Notes: generated by a model not told the origin, from the letters alone. A stretch of DNA of 64,000 nucleotides from Sisyra terminalis (GCA_958496175.1 OY292280.1:5580001-5644000); one strand, 5' to 3'; numbered from the stretch's first letter, positions 33,961 to 46,140 are shown. Numbers and translations: made by a program.

Positions 33961-34436
33961 AAAGGGTAACTAGGGGGTGGGTTCTCGAATCGATAACGGA
34001 AAATGCGAGTTGATGAAACGACGTCGTTTATGACTAAGTCAAAAAGAAGCAAATCAGTGGAATACGGGCATTTTCTGGAAACTACGTATCCCATTATCCT
34101 TGTGGAGGATAAATCTGGACGGGCGGGATAGTCGCTTTCGCAGCTTAAACAGATTTACGTGTAGCTTTCCGGCTTAGTCGCGCCCCGAGCTTCACTCACC
34201 CCCGAAGCTTTTCCGGCCGTGCGCTAATGTATTTAGACTCGATTGTGGTACTCAACAAAACACAGCACATTATTGAAATTGATTTCTCCAAGACGTTGCA
34301 CGCGGGATTTAATCAAAATTTTTCAACCAAATCATCTGATTATTTTCGTTTTAAATTTCGATTTTCCATTTAAATAACATGGGAACAATATTCTCTTGCA
34401 CTTTGGAATTTTATTGCGCACGTTGGTGACAATATT
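33961..34436. other. Unique, locally GC-richer sequence
   Basis: Around 34120-34220 the composition rises (TCGCGCCCCGAGCTTCACTC, CCCCGAAGCTTTTCCGGCCG). No reading frame or RNA gene supported. Confidence 0.4.
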
Positions 34437-35027
34437 TCGGAATGACCAAGGTATATTCTTATAGAAAATTGAACGATCTACAAAAAAGGCCTCTAACAAG
34501 TTTTTGCTATTTTTATTCCTTCAAAAGTTATTCGAGGTCAAAGTTGAACTACAGAGAAATGTTAATATTTTTTCAATTTTTTGACGCAACCATCAATTTT
34601 ATGAGAAAATTTTATAAGACATTTTTTGTAGAGCACTTTTTTTTCTATAACTTATCTTGACAAAAGTTTTTGATATTTTTCACAGGTCCTAAGTTATTTA
34701 AATAAAATAAAAAAAAAATATGTTTAAAATATAGTAATTCAGGAAATTTTCAGTTTAATGCAAATAACTTAGGACCTGTGAAAAATATCAAAAACTTTCA
34801 TATAAATAAGTCATATGAAAAAAAGTGCTCTACAAAAAATATCATAAAAAATTTTCTCATAAAATTGATGGTTGCGTCAAAAAATTGAAAAAAATATTAC
34901 AATTTCTCTTTAGTTCAATTTTGACCTCGAATAACTTTTGAAGGAATAAATATATCAAAAACTTGTCAGAGACCTTTTTTGTAGATCGTTCAATTTTCTA
35001 CAAGAATATACCTTGGTCATTCCGAAA
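34437..35027. repeat. 0.59 kb palindrome joined to an FB-h half
   Basis: CGGAATGACCAAGGTATATT at 34438 matches AATATACCTTGGTCATTCCG ending at 35027. The centre is near 34732 (ACTTAGGACCTGTGAAAAAT on both sides). Shares CTACAAAAAAGG-type modules with FB-h but not its ends. Confidence 0.85.
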
Positions 35028-35129
35028 TATTAATTAAATAACTTTGGACCTTTGAAAAATATCAAAAACTTTTATAAAGATAAGTTATAGGAAAACCAGT
35101 GTCAAAAAATTATATTAATTTTTCACCAA

Positions 35130-35520
35130 GTTTTTCATTTATAATTTTCCGTAGCTCTTGTTATTTACGAGATAAATGCAAAAAACACACGAATTTTATG
35201 GAAAAATCAGGTTCAGTGGCCCGTACTACCTCACCGGTGTGAGTTACGACTTTGTCGCAATGGACACTTTTGTAGAGCGTTTAATTCTCAGAAAAAACCA
35301 TCTTCGGTAAAAGCGATCCCATGAAATACCGCTGAGATATAGAAATTTAAAAATAAAAAATCAGAGTTTCCGTGTATTTTCAATGGGAAATCTTTACACG
35401 TCTTGGTCGAGGACTTAAAATTAATATTAAGGGCTCAAACTTTCAGAGATTTTTTTTTTGGTATTTCCAACAAAATTTCACGTTGGGACCAAAAAAAGTC
35501 AAAAAAAAAAAATCACCCTA
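35130..35520. mobile_element. FB-h right half
   Basis: From TTTTTCATTTATAATTTTCC through GGTGTGAGTTACGACTTTGT, AAGCGATCCCATGAAAT and GGGCTCAAACTTTCAGAG to AAATCACCCTA at 35520. The left arm is absent, replaced by the 34.4-35.0 kb palindrome. Confidence 0.8.
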
Positions 35521-35710
35521 ATATGTAATGAAAGTATAAAGGGTTGAATTTTCAAATATTTTCCATAACATTATAGATACTTTTATTCGTAATTTCTCTG
35601 CATTTATATGAAGTGTGTTAGTAACTTTAACCTATTAGAAAAGTTTCAGGTGTAGTTTTTATATTTTAAATGTGGAATATTTATGTATGTATGCAAGGGA
35701 ATTTTTATAA

Positions 35711-36025
35711 TTAAAATAAATTATATGGCGTATCCGTGTAAAGGATACAAGCAATTTCCGTTGTTTTAATAAATATTTTAATTGCGCAAAAGGAGATATT
35801 TTTGTTGTTTAAAAAAAAGCAGACGAAAAAAAAGTATACGAGTTTCATCCATCTATGACCATTTCGTTCCCTCAGCTCACTATACCGCCACCACCCCTCG
35901 AAAGCTACCCCATGCTGTTCGAGAGCCCTTTGTATCCTCTCACATATTTCCATACACATACGTGAAAAATTGAGGTTGAAACTTTTCCAAGCGTCCACCT
36001 CGTTGTAAATCTCACCAATTCTCAT
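35711..36025 (-). CDS. Unrecognised open frame, 104 residues, weak
   Basis: Residues 1-65 have natural-looking composition (MRIGEIYNEVDAWKSFN, MCMEICERIQRALEQHG, WWRYSELRERNGHRWMK), then become hydrophobic. A TAG lies just upstream of the ATG. No family was recognised and no splice evidence found. The DNA is less A+T-rich than its surroundings. The opposite strand is also open (35782-35973). Confidence 0.25.
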   Translation of the reverse strand: MRIGEIYNEVDAWKSFNLNFSRMCMEICERIQRALEQHGVAFEGWWRYSELRERNGHRWMKLVYFFFVCFFLNNKNISFCAIKIFIKTTEIACILYTDTPYNLF

Positions 36026-36276
36026 CCCCTATTTCCAACCCCTACGTCCCATGTTTTCCTAGTGTTCACGTTGTCATCATCGAATCCCGCGTACGGATGT
36101 AAAAAGGGAAAAACTCTTTTTTCTAGGTCATCCCACACAGCTTTTCGCCAACTATTTTTCGGGCAACACATTTCCCCATTCTATTATCGGCGCAAAAATT
36201 ATTCCCGAACTTTCAATTTCAAAGGACATACATTAACGAGGAACATCTGCAGATCAAATATTCAATCGGAAAAACT

Positions 36277-38346
36277 CAATGCATTTCTATTTCCTTTTAT
36301 GATTTGTGCAGTAATTGCGCTTTTCCAGTAGACAAACGTGTCATTAAGTCCTCATTGCAAATGAAAATAATAAGAAAAACGTTTGAAGACATCACAATTT
36401 CCTCGATTATTGCAATCGGTATAAGCTGCTTAATTTCCTTTTTATTTTTCCGTGAGCTTTCAAAGCTCTCCCATACAATAACAGAGCGAGAAAGATGATT
36501 GCATGCCAATTACTCATTTCCCATAACAACTTAATTGACTTTTTATCCTTTTCATCCCCTATTTTTATAAAATTCACATTAGTTTATCTAATAAAAGCTA
36601 AGCAACCCCAATGGACTTCGGTTGTTGGTCAATTTTTATAAAAATTGACCAAATTTTTCTCTTTGATTTGAAAAACTCATTTTTGAAATTAAACTTCTTT
36701 AATATTTACAATATTTCATAAAAGCACAGGTACAAGTAGCTTTTATGCATACCACTAACTCAACATCTCATTTTCAATTCTGTTTTTAATTATTTGGAAA
36801 AACAGGACAGAAAATGATATGTCACCAGAGAGTGACATGTGCAGAAACTACTTGTACCAAATCATAAACATTTTATTATAAAAAAAAAATAGTTTTTTTT
36901 TTCAATATATAGTATGTACCTATTAGAACTCAAATATTTTTTTTATATAATATATTAAACTAAAATCATCTTCCTCGTTTCTAGTTATAAGTATATGAAT
37001 TTAAATTTACTGAGTTCCACCTCCACTACCCCATCTTTGGGACAATTCTTCAGTTGAATATATTACCATATACATTAACGGAAAATATGTTTAATCTAAA
37101 GAAAATTGCTTTGAAAATTTCTGCAAAACTGATAAATTTATAAGCAATAATAAAAAAAACACGAAGTAATTATTTCAGTATTCAGTAAAACAGTATTGTT
37201 AAATAGTTTATTTTGGGCTTTTTATTTTTATTTCTAGATATAAAATCATAAATTCAATCCATTCCTTTTAATATTACGAGTAAATGTTTATTTCTTTTAA
37301 GTTCAAATATGAAAGATTCCAAATCGTGGTAAAAATAAGACGCAAGAAAATACCAACTTTAACAAAATTTCCCCCATACATTCCTACCAACCCATTTCTA
37401 GTACTTGTCTACTTGATACTTAATCCCACAATAGTTTAACAACATTTAAAAGAAAGGTATTTTTTTTGAAATTATTAAATATTTATTATAAGGCAATGAA
37501 AGTTGATTAATGCATTATATTTCTTTGTTTTCTATATTTGATTAACAAACCAGTTTCAATACAAATATATAGATGGCTAAATAAAAGACACAATTACTAT
37601 TATATTAATTTTTAATAGGTCGCTATTTATATATCTTGTAGGTTCACACAATTGAGCATTTAGACAAATTGTATGTATATGGAATTAATTAATTAATCAA
37701 ATCTATACCTTATAGTTTATTTATACAATTCACTTCTATATGGTAAATGTTTTCGATAAATATTTTTCGAACAAGTGACCGAATCTGTATTGATAAATAT
37801 TTAATTCATATATAAGATACAAATTTATATAAGTAGTCAGTTGTGTATTATATTATGTAATACTATACACTCTGTTTAAATAGTCAATTTAGTATTTGTC
37901 TCTTTTAGCGACGTCAATATCTGGCAACGTTGCATTTTCTAATTTATTTTTTTATTTAATTCGCGGGTAAATCAAATCGCAATGACAATTTACCATCAAA
38001 AGAGCAAATTTTACGATTTATAAATTAATCGCGAATTGATTGAAAAAAAGGTAGAAAATGCAACGTTGCCAGATATTGGTGTCGCTAAGAGGAACATAAG
38101 CCACCAATTTAATCTATTATTTGAAAAGTAGTATCTTTCTGCGAAATATTCACAGGCCAACACTAATAAAATTGACAAATGACAAAAATTGACAATTGAA
38201 TGTAAATGAAATGACAGTCGAAACCAATGACAACAGTTAGTTGAAAATTAAGGCAATTATTATTATATTGGTATTACATTCTGATGCATGTATTTAAATA
38301 CTTTATTTTCAGTCTTTGCTACCATATTTGCCTATTATATTGATAT
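36277..38346 (-). mobile_element. Composite repeat rep-A, copy 2 (inverted)
   Basis: Reverse complement of 6010-8692: AATGCATTTCTATTTCC at 36279, TTTACTGAGTTCCACCTCC near 37005, a single MITE-G at 37900-38110, TGACAAATGACAAAAATTGA near 38170. It continues past the LTR insertion to about 38912 (CACTATCGAAGGATGCTATG), which is matched at 46340-46590. Copy 2 lacks the FB-h half seen in copy 1. Confidence 0.8.
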
Positions 38347-38813
38347 TGTAACGTGACGTTTCAAAACTGTATTGAGATGGCGTTATTCGTTCTTTTAATT
38401 TCTTTTGGAAATAAATAATCATTTTCACACTTAACAATCACTTTTTTTATTACACTTGTCTACACTTTTTATTACACAATTACACATGTCAAAACAATCA
38501 CTCAAATGACAATAATCACTTTTAAATCGAAATCGCTTTGTTGTAACGGAAATTCACAACTGAATTTCTATACAGAACTCTGATACAGAACTCTCTCTGG
38601 GCTTGAGCTGAGCGACTTATATACCCGCAACCAAACATTCTAGAATGTACTCCAATGTTCGCCAACCTTCCACTACCTACTAGATGTTTCCAGAACAATC
38701 TATATGTACTTTCGCATTGGTGGGAGAGAGATAGAAGTCACTCAACCAATCGCGTGCCGGAATGGCACAAAGAGAGAGACAGACTTTGCCCCTTTCTGTT
38801 ACAATATTAAAAG
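38347..38813 (+). mobile_element. Solo LTR with 4-base target duplication
   Basis: Starts TGTAACGTGACG, ends CTTTCTGTTACA, flanked by ATAT on both sides (38343-38346, 38814-38817). TG...CA ends and a 4-base duplication fit an LTR retrotransposon, Gypsy-type by duplication length. TATATACCC at 38619 is TATA-like. The empty version of the target site is at about 46455-46475 (inverted), confirming the limits. No internal region remains. Confidence 0.85.
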
Positions 38814-38924
38814 CAAAAGTTATGCTTATAATTACATAATTTTTTAGATATCACAAACTACTAATAACTGTTGTGCCATTATAGGCACTATCGAAGGATG
38901 CTATGGCAGTGAATTAATAATAGT

Positions 38925-39169
38925 CTGCCCCCGCTTTAGGGGTGGGGAACCCGGGCGGTCACCCGGAGCGGAAAATTTCAGGGGCGGCATTTTGTCATAT
39001 TTGATATACAATATGAACAAAAATGTGAAAAAATTAGTTTTTAGTTAAAAAAATATTTTTCCAAAAAATTAAAAATTTTGTGATATTAAAATTCTGTGTT
39101 TTTGCAACCCTGAAGGGGCGGCATTTTTTCATCTTGCCCAGGGCGGCAAATTTGCTAGAGCGGGGCCTG
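38925..39169. mobile_element. GC-rich element with CCCCGCT ends
   Basis: CTGCCCCCGCTTTAGGGG at the left and CTAGAGCGGGGCCTG at the right are inverse ends. GGGGCGGCATTTT occurs twice inside (38981 and 39115). The flanks ATAATAGT and ATATAGTA are similar but not identical, so a duplication is unproven. Probably a short deletion derivative of a DNA transposon. Confidence 0.55.
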
Positions 39170-40265
39170 ATATAGTAATGAATATAGGTATGAATATAGT
39201 AATGAATCTGATATAGAAATAGTAAATGAGTTAGTGAGTCTAAATATTTTGGAATAGAATTCTTCTAAAAAATAAAAAAAAAATATATGAATTATATTAA
39301 AGAGATATGAAGTTAGTAGAAGGAAATCCGTCGGTTTTCGCATCAAATTTTTGTGGGTGAAATAAAGTTTGTAACTTTTCAAAGATATGAACGATTAAAA
39401 TCTTAACTACATTCCTGGTGGAAAACATTGGAAACGTTTTGAAAAAGGTCTTAGAAGTTTCAGGGTAGTGTGGTGGGGATTTCCGGCATGTAACCCTTAT
39501 GGGGAAAACACTTTTGCGGAAAATTCAGCCGGCGGCTACACAACTGTTAAAATCGCTCGTCTTGATTACTTAAAACTTGGGGCAAAAATGGAAGGGGGGC
39601 GGGGAGGGGCAGAAAAGGGTGGTGAGTTTTGCACGTTTTACATTTTCAGCGGAAAGTGGAAAAGTTTTCGTGAAATAATGTGTGGAAATTCGAAAACGGA
39701 GAATTAGTGCTATTGGTGTTGCACGTATTGAAATTGGTATTTGATTCAAAAATCGTTTATCCCATAAAACATGAAATGGCTTTTTTAAAAAAGCTTCGAC
39801 GATTTTCGTTGAAATGATGCAATTTATCATCGGAGGGATTTGAACTTCAATGACGATAAAATGTTTAATCATTTCAGCGATACTCCACATACGTGCCACT
39901 TTTCCAAATGCTATTCCGACCAATCATTTTCATTAGAAAGTAATTAGATGATTGATTTCCATATATTTTTAATGGATTTTCCGCCCTTAAATTTTCTTAT
40001 AAAATCCACATATTTTATACAAAAAATTCGTTCAATTTAAATAAAAATTAAGCAATCCGTATTTTATACAAAAAAATGCAAATTTTCAATAATTTTTTCC
40101 TCCACAACCGTAAACGTTATTTAAATCGAATTTTTTCTACCCCGTTAATAAAAACCTGGAGTATTTTAAGGATATTAAGGAGATACAATCGGAGACAAAA
40201 GTACATAAAAATTTTGCTCAATATTGCTTCAATAATGCTTTTTCTACTGTGGTTCCATATATGAC
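39170..40265. other. Intergenic, no supported gene
   Basis: 39170-39230 has short ATGAATATAGTAATGAAT repeats. 39460-39640 is G-rich (GGGGGGCGGGGAGGGGC near 39594). Overlapping frames 39468-39707 plus and 39570-39923 minus have no motifs. Confidence 0.4.
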
Positions 40266-40495
40266 CCAAAGAAAAAAAAATTGACAATATTTTTTTTTCA
40301 ACGTTGAGCCTACCTCTGTGACCCCACATAGGACTCAATCGGGAAAAACTGAAAAAAAAAATTAACCAAGAGATTTTCCACTGTAGACCCCAATAAAACC
40401 CAATGGGGAAAACTGTCAATAATTTTTAATTTTAACGTTGGAGATTCCCATTAAGGCCCCAGATAGGACCCAAAAAGGAAAAATTAACAATATTC
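40266..40495 (+). repeat. Degenerate tandem repeat, first block
   Basis: About three units of roughly 75-85 bases built on TTCAACGTTG, a CCACT/CCATT segment, AGGACCCAA and GGGAAAAACT. The same theme resumes at 42235-42480, suggesting one array split by later insertions. Confidence 0.55.
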
Positions 40496-40573
40496 ATTTA
40501 TAATAATTATAAATATTAAAATAATTATAATTGTTTTGCCAAAATCAGGCAAAAACAGAAGTCGGATCGATGT

Positions 40574-40798
40574 GGCTCATGTGTACTTTAGCACACCCAC
40601 AATCTGGCAACGTTGCATTTTCGACTTTGTTTTTAATTTAATTCGCGATGTTTTTGATGATTTAAATCTAATATGGTATAATTCTCTCTTTTGTGGCTAA
40701 ATTTTCATTATTGACCGATTTAATCGCGAATTAAATTAAAAACAAAATCGAAAATGCAACATTGCCAGATTGTGGGTGTGCTAAAGTACATTTGAGCC
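40574..40798. mobile_element. MITE-G
   Basis: GGCTCATGTGTACTTTAGCA ... GCTAAAGTACATTTGAGCC, with paired CTGGCAACGTTGC / GCAACATTGCCAG cores. Flanks ATCGATGT and GTAATATC do not match. Confidence 0.75.
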
Positions 40799-41018
40799 GT
40801 AATATCTAAGGCGAGGACACGCAGTGCTCAATTCCTAAAAAAAAAATTATAGAATTATACCTCTTTATATACAATATATATTTTCATTTAACTTATCCTT
40901 ATCAACTTGAGAAATTCTTTATCTACGCATATAATAGAACAAGTTGATATATTCTTTCTTATAAAATGATTTAAATATCTTAATTTCTCTGTAATTTCAG
41001 AAATTATATGCGGGTTAA

Positions 41019-41748
41019 GGGGGGAAGCTGGTTTAGAGCGTGAAAAAATGGGCATAATTTATGAATTTTTTGTGACCCAACAAAAAGATCAATCGAAAAT
41101 CTGTGAAAGAGGTTTTATAATTTAGGTTTTAATATACAAATACAAATTTTTTCGTGTCAATTAAATTCAAAATGGCGGCTGTCCAGCATTTCTTCGGAGG
41201 CGCCTTATTTTTTAGATGGGTCCATGGCCGAAGATGTAACCTCCTTAATTTTGGTCCTGGAACAAAATCCTGAAAATTTATAGTTTCTATATGACAACAG
41301 CAAGCGACGTACGTAGGATTTTTTCGATATTTTGTTTTTTCGCGAAATGGTGCACGTTTGAACAAAACATTAAAATTTTCACTATAAAAAAACGAAAAAA
41401 TTGTTGAGACTTAAAAAAAACTATGCAATATAAAAGAAAAATCCTACGTACGTCTTCGGAGAAAGGTATTTCGAATGTACTGTGAAAATTTCGTACAGAT
41501 CGGTGAAGATTTGCTCGAGTTATGTCTTCGGCCAGTTCAAAAAAAATGATTTCGAGAAAAACGCGTTTAAAGTTTTAAGTACTATAAAATCATATTAAAT
41601 GCGTATATACCTTTAATCTGCGAAAGTTTGGGCATTTGGACATTTTTGCCGACATCCATCCTTTGGTATGTTATTTTTAAGACCCTAAAGTACTTTTTAA
41701 GACAAAAAAAATGTCGGTTTCTTCAAAATTCTAGACCAGCTTCCCCCC
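41019..41748. mobile_element. piggyBac-like MITE with TTAA duplication
   Basis: GGGGGGAAGCTGGTTTAGA at the left and TCTAGACCAGCTTCCCCCC at the right, flanked by TTAA (41015-41018 and 41749-41752). TTAA target duplication is diagnostic of piggyBac. An inner inverted pair, ACGTACGTAGGATTTTT near 41307 and AAAATCCTACGTACGT near 41438, forms a second stem. No transposase frame is present. Confidence 0.85.
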
Positions 41749-42234
41749 TTAAGTTCTTCTTAATTATTAACATTAACTATTCAATTGAATTTGTTGTATA
41801 TGCAACCAGTTTGCACGAATGTATAACAGGTTGCCTAACGGTTCCTTAAGTAAATATGATAAAATTTGAAAATAAAATCATTGAATCCACTTAAATGTAA
41901 ATGAACAATTAACAAAAAAAATGTTGATTTTTAATTGAAATTTTAATTAGCTTGACTAGTTTATAGTTGGTAAACTTTTTTCAGTTTTATGTTTTATTCA
42001 TTTTTTGTATTAAATTTACATAATTGCCTATTAATGATTTTGGAGATAAATCCCGCAGACTAAAACGAATGGACCCTAGATCATTTATAGTACATAAATA
42101 TATAACCTGACCTTGTTTCATAGTTGTGTTATTAACTTTTCACAGTCTTTTCGATAGTCCAATTTTATAATAGTTGTCGATTTTTACGTAGTGCTCAATT
42201 CCTTTAAAAAAAAAGAAAAAAAAACAATATTCAC

Positions 42235-42480
42235 AAGCTTCCACATTGGGATTTCCATCTCTTACCGCATATTAGATCAAATGAGGAAAATTGTCAACCA
42301 TTCTTAACTTCAACGTTGGGTTTTCCCACTGAAGAACCCAACGAGGAAAATCTATACTTTTAAGTTTATCGTCAGGCTTTTCTATTGGAGTTCCACATTT
42401 TTTTCAATTAAAACTTCCCATTTGGACACATGGGTCCCATGTCTTATTGGGACCCAATGAGGGTCAGAATCATACCTTAA
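42235..42480 (+). repeat. Degenerate tandem repeat, second block
   Basis: CACATTGGGATTTCCATCTC, CAACGTTGGGTTTTCCCACT and TTGGGACCCAATGAGG continue the theme of 40266-40495. ACGTAGTGCTCAATTCCT at 42188 matches ACGCAGTGCTCAATTCCT at 40821. Confidence 0.5.
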
Positions 42481-42534
42481 ATACTCCTAAAGCAATTTCT
42501 AGTCTAGAATAAACATAAATTAGAACTAAAACTC

Positions 42535-43245
42535 AAACACAATATATTTTGACGTAATGTCCCAGATACGTAATTCGACTGCCTAGCAATCTTCTTCACT
42601 GATCATTAAGTAGTAGTGGATCTCGGAGATTTTGTGTAATAGGTTTCAAAGTAATAACGGATCGATCTCAATTTTATTGTCAATCCTTCTTCTATGTGTG
42701 ATAAATGGAAAGAGTTGGGGGTGGTGGTGGAGGTGTAGTGAATATTTATCAAAAGCTTGGCTTCTGCAAGTATATGCCCCGTTTCGATTGCATCTTTTAA
42801 CACAAAAGATTTTTTCACTCTCGCATATTTTATGGGGAATTTCATAAATTCGTGACTTTTGTAAATCCGGAATTTTATCTTTTCAACTCTTGAAAAACCT
42901 ATCCAAGTTTTTTATCCTGGTTCGATCCTTCCCAATTTTATGGCAAATCCTTGGATAGTAGGTTAGATAAGACTTGGTCAATTTCCCTTTCCATAGTAAA
43001 GTGGTTTCTGGAAGTTTTTTCCACCGAATAATTCATTTGAGGAATGGGTCTAGAATTTTGGTAGAGCATCCATTAAAAGTTGCCACATCAATTCTTATAT
43101 TAACAATTTTTTTTTCCAGAAGTATATAGCAGTTACGGAGAGGTATAATACTACTTGATAGCTCCTGACGATTGCTTGGCAATCGAAATACGTATGTGGG
43201 ATAATATGTTGTAAAAAACGTTTTGTTTGAACTCTTCTTCAAGTT
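42535..43245. repeat. Diverged PIR halves
   Basis: TTTTGACGTAATGTCCCAGATACG and GCCTAGCAATCTTCTTCACT at 42550-42602; CGATTGCTTGGCAATCGAAAT near 43168-43190 with TTGTTTGAACTCTTCTTCAA after it. The intervening 500 bases are unrelated to PIR and contain no supported gene. Confidence 0.6.
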
Positions 43246-44311
43246 TTTGTATGTAGTTTACTTTTGTAAATGATACTACATTAGTTGATACCCGCGACTT
43301 CACCTGAGTCGGATTTATAATCTTTTTAGATTCATACCGGTCGTAAAATAATAATTATTTTCATTGATTGGTCGCCAATAGAAAATTGTTATTAGGGGTT
43401 AAAATTGTTGGAAAAAAGGGAAAAAATAATTATTTGTGATACAATATTAAAATTTATCGCTTTATTAAATCTTTCGGAAACAAAAGCCGAGTACCAAATT
43501 GCTGAGAAATACATTTAGTTTTCATTGTTACGAAATGATGTTTTAAATTATTAACAAAGCGATCGATAAAAACGAAATTTACCGTAGTGGCGCTTTATGT
43601 TCATAGTTCTAAATAAATATTTGTGTATTATTCTTATCGTAAATCGAGGTGGTTCTATCTTGATTTTTTTTCCATATGTTACATAAATTATTTTCAAAAA
43701 GCTCGCCTGATTATAGACGTGAACGTATATCACAACGAAAAACAAAGCTCACTAAATATTTAAAATGGATTCGATTTAAGTAAGAAATGAGAAAGTTGCA
43801 TGTGAAACCATGGAAGCTCTGCGTTTACATTGAGTACCCTACCCAGTAGCGTAATCGTCTACAATTGTGTAGGTGTCAACTAACAAACCAATTAGCGACC
43901 GAATTTTCCAGCTTTTCCAGTTTATTTTATTTTTAGCGCACAAATTGTATACCTAGCTTCACATAAGTTGCCATTCATAATGTTTATACAATCAAGTACA
44001 AAAAAATGTAACCTTAAAAGGTCAATGTACCTAACATTGATTATTACCCGGGTACCCAATTCGAATGAAAGATCAACAATAAAAACTTCCATTTAAACAA
44101 TGCTTGTATAGGATAAAAAGTATTCAAAAATTGAATAACTAACCGGTTAAAATACCTTCAAAGGTACCTCGCTTGTATAATGAAGGCATCTGATAAGAAC
44201 AAATTTTTGAAAATTCATCCCCTAACAACTTTAAAGAATAAATAAACTTTACGATTTGAATTCAAAGTAAAAACAACAAAGATATACCGATTTTTTTGAA
44301 AGGGTTCAGAC
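43246..44311. other. Intergenic, no supported gene
   Basis: No dispersed repeat and no convincing coding sequence recognised. CCCGGGTACCC at 44047 is a small GC-rich palindrome. Confidence 0.45.
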
Positions 44312-46063
44312 TAGACTGGGCCAAAAAATTCGACAATGTTAAAGTATATCGAAAATATTGTTCAAGGTGACAAAAAAAAAATATCGGGAAATTTTGAGCC
44401 CTTAATGTTAATATTAAGAGGTCTATCATCTTTAATTTCGATTTTTTATTTGTACTTTCATTTTTACGTCAAAGCTGCCAAACTATCAAAGTAAAAAAAT
44501 CATCTACAAATATATTTATAGAAAATTAAATTCTCTACAAAAAACGTCTCTTTAAAATTTTTTGTCAGATATGCCGTTTCCGAATAATCAAGCTTCAGAC
44601 ATTGATAAAATTTTTAGATTTATCTTCTTTATTTTGGAATTTTGTAACTAACGAGCAAATAAATATATAGAAATAAATAATATAGATTCTTGAAGAGAAT
44701 TTAATGCTCTACAAAAAAAGTCTGTTAACGTTTTTACATAAAATCACTTTTTCAAAAGTTATTCACAATTAAAGTTGAAGGAAAAATTAAATTATTGTTT
44801 TTTTCGTTGTTGAACCAATTTTGAAAAAGTGATTTTATGTAAAAACGTTTAGAAACCTTTTTTGTAGAACATTAAATTCTCTTCAAGAATCTATATAGTT
44901 TATTTCTATATATTTATTAATTCGTTAGTTACAAAATTCCAAAATAAAGAAGATAAACCTAAAAATTATATCAATGTTTAAAGCTTGATTAATCGAAAAC
45001 GACGTATCTTGCAAAAATTTTCAAAGAGACGTTTTTTGTAGGAAATTTAATTTTCTATAAATTTATGTGCAGATAATTTTTTTTATCTTGATAGTTTTAC
45101 AGCATTGACGAAAAATGAAAGCACAAATAAAAAATCGAAATTAATATTTAAAAAACCAGTGGCGGCTATATTAAATAATTTTTTCCCTCCTTATACATAC
45201 CAACCAAACTTTAATATCATCTATTAAACTTGAATTTTTTGCGATTTTACCGTAAAAATGAAATCTCTGTAATTTACCCTCGTTCATCCATATGAACCCA
45301 ACCCCGAAAAACCAACAAAATGTTAAAGTTGGATTACTTTTGGGAGTTGACATCTTCCCAGAAATTAAAGCAAAATTAACCTACCGGTGGTCGAGTGGTT
45401 AAGGTGATCCTTGTTTGATCACTGGCCATACTAAAATCTTTGTCTTTTTTATTATAGGTACATATTTTTTACTATTTTTACTATTTTTTTTATAAAATAT
45501 ATATGGAAAATATTGTTCAAGGTGACAAAAAAAAATATCGGGAAGGTTTTAGCCCTTAATATTAATATTAAGAGGTCTATCATCTTTAATTTCGATTTTT
45601 TAATTGTGCTTTCATTTTTGCGTCAATGTGGTCAAAGTATCAAAGAAAAAAATTCATCTGCACATATATTTATAGAAAATTGAATTTCCTACAAAAAACG
45701 TCTCTTTGAAAATTTTTCGCCAGATACGCCGTTTCCGAATAATCAAGCTTTAAACATTGAAATAATTTTTAAATTTATCTTCTTTATTTTGAATGTAACT
45801 AACGAACCAATAAATATATAGAAATGAACAATATAGATTGTTGAAGGGAATTTAATGCTCTACAAAAAAGGTCTCTTAACGTAAGTTTGAGCCCTTAATA
45901 TTAATATTAAGAGGTCTATCATCTTTAATTTCGATTTTTTATTTGTACTTAATATTAAGGAATATTAAGGACTCAAACCTTCCCGATATTTTTTTTTTTG
46001 GTCACCTTGAACAATGTTTTCGATTTTCATTTAAAAAAAAAAGTCGAATTTTTTGGCCCAGTC
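44312..46063. mobile_element. Foldback element with TAGACTGGGCC ends
   Basis: TAGACTGGGCCAAAAAATTC at the left, GAATTTTTTGGCCCAGTCTA at the right. Arms carry ATTGTTCAAGGTGAC, TTTTGAGCCCTTAATGTTAA, AAGAGGTCTATCATCTTTAA and CTACAAAAAACGTCTCTT in both orientations. An internal partial repeat of the arm starts near 45500, after a tRNA-like insertion. The modules echo FB-h, though the ends differ. Flanks GTTCAGAC and GTAAATAT do not match. Confidence 0.75.
45382..45440 (+). mobile_element. tRNA-derived SINE head fragment
   Basis: ACCGGTGGTCGAGTGGTTAAGG is a strong A-box region resembling a tRNA-Ser or Leu 5' half. No B box follows. It sits inside the 44.3-46.1 kb foldback, so it was inserted later. 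Confidence 0.55.
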
Positions 46064-46109
46064 TAGTAAATATAATGCATTATCTTTTATATGTTTAATA
46101 ATTTGACGC

Positions 46110-46140
46110 TTGAAGAAGTCACGATACGTGACGAAACGTT
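46110..46140 (+). other. Hammerhead-like motif, copy 2 (well paired)
   Basis: TTGAAGAA, a six-pair stem GTCACG-ATA-CGTGAC, then GAAACGTTGCC and an A-rich stretch. Compared with the hammerhead core it has one extra A before the stem and U for C at the first core position. Confidence 0.4.

Noticed and set aside
39570..39923. 117-residue minus-strand frame overlapping a plus-strand frame
   Set aside because: Neither strand shows motifs or splice structure; the G-rich tract keeps frames open by chance.
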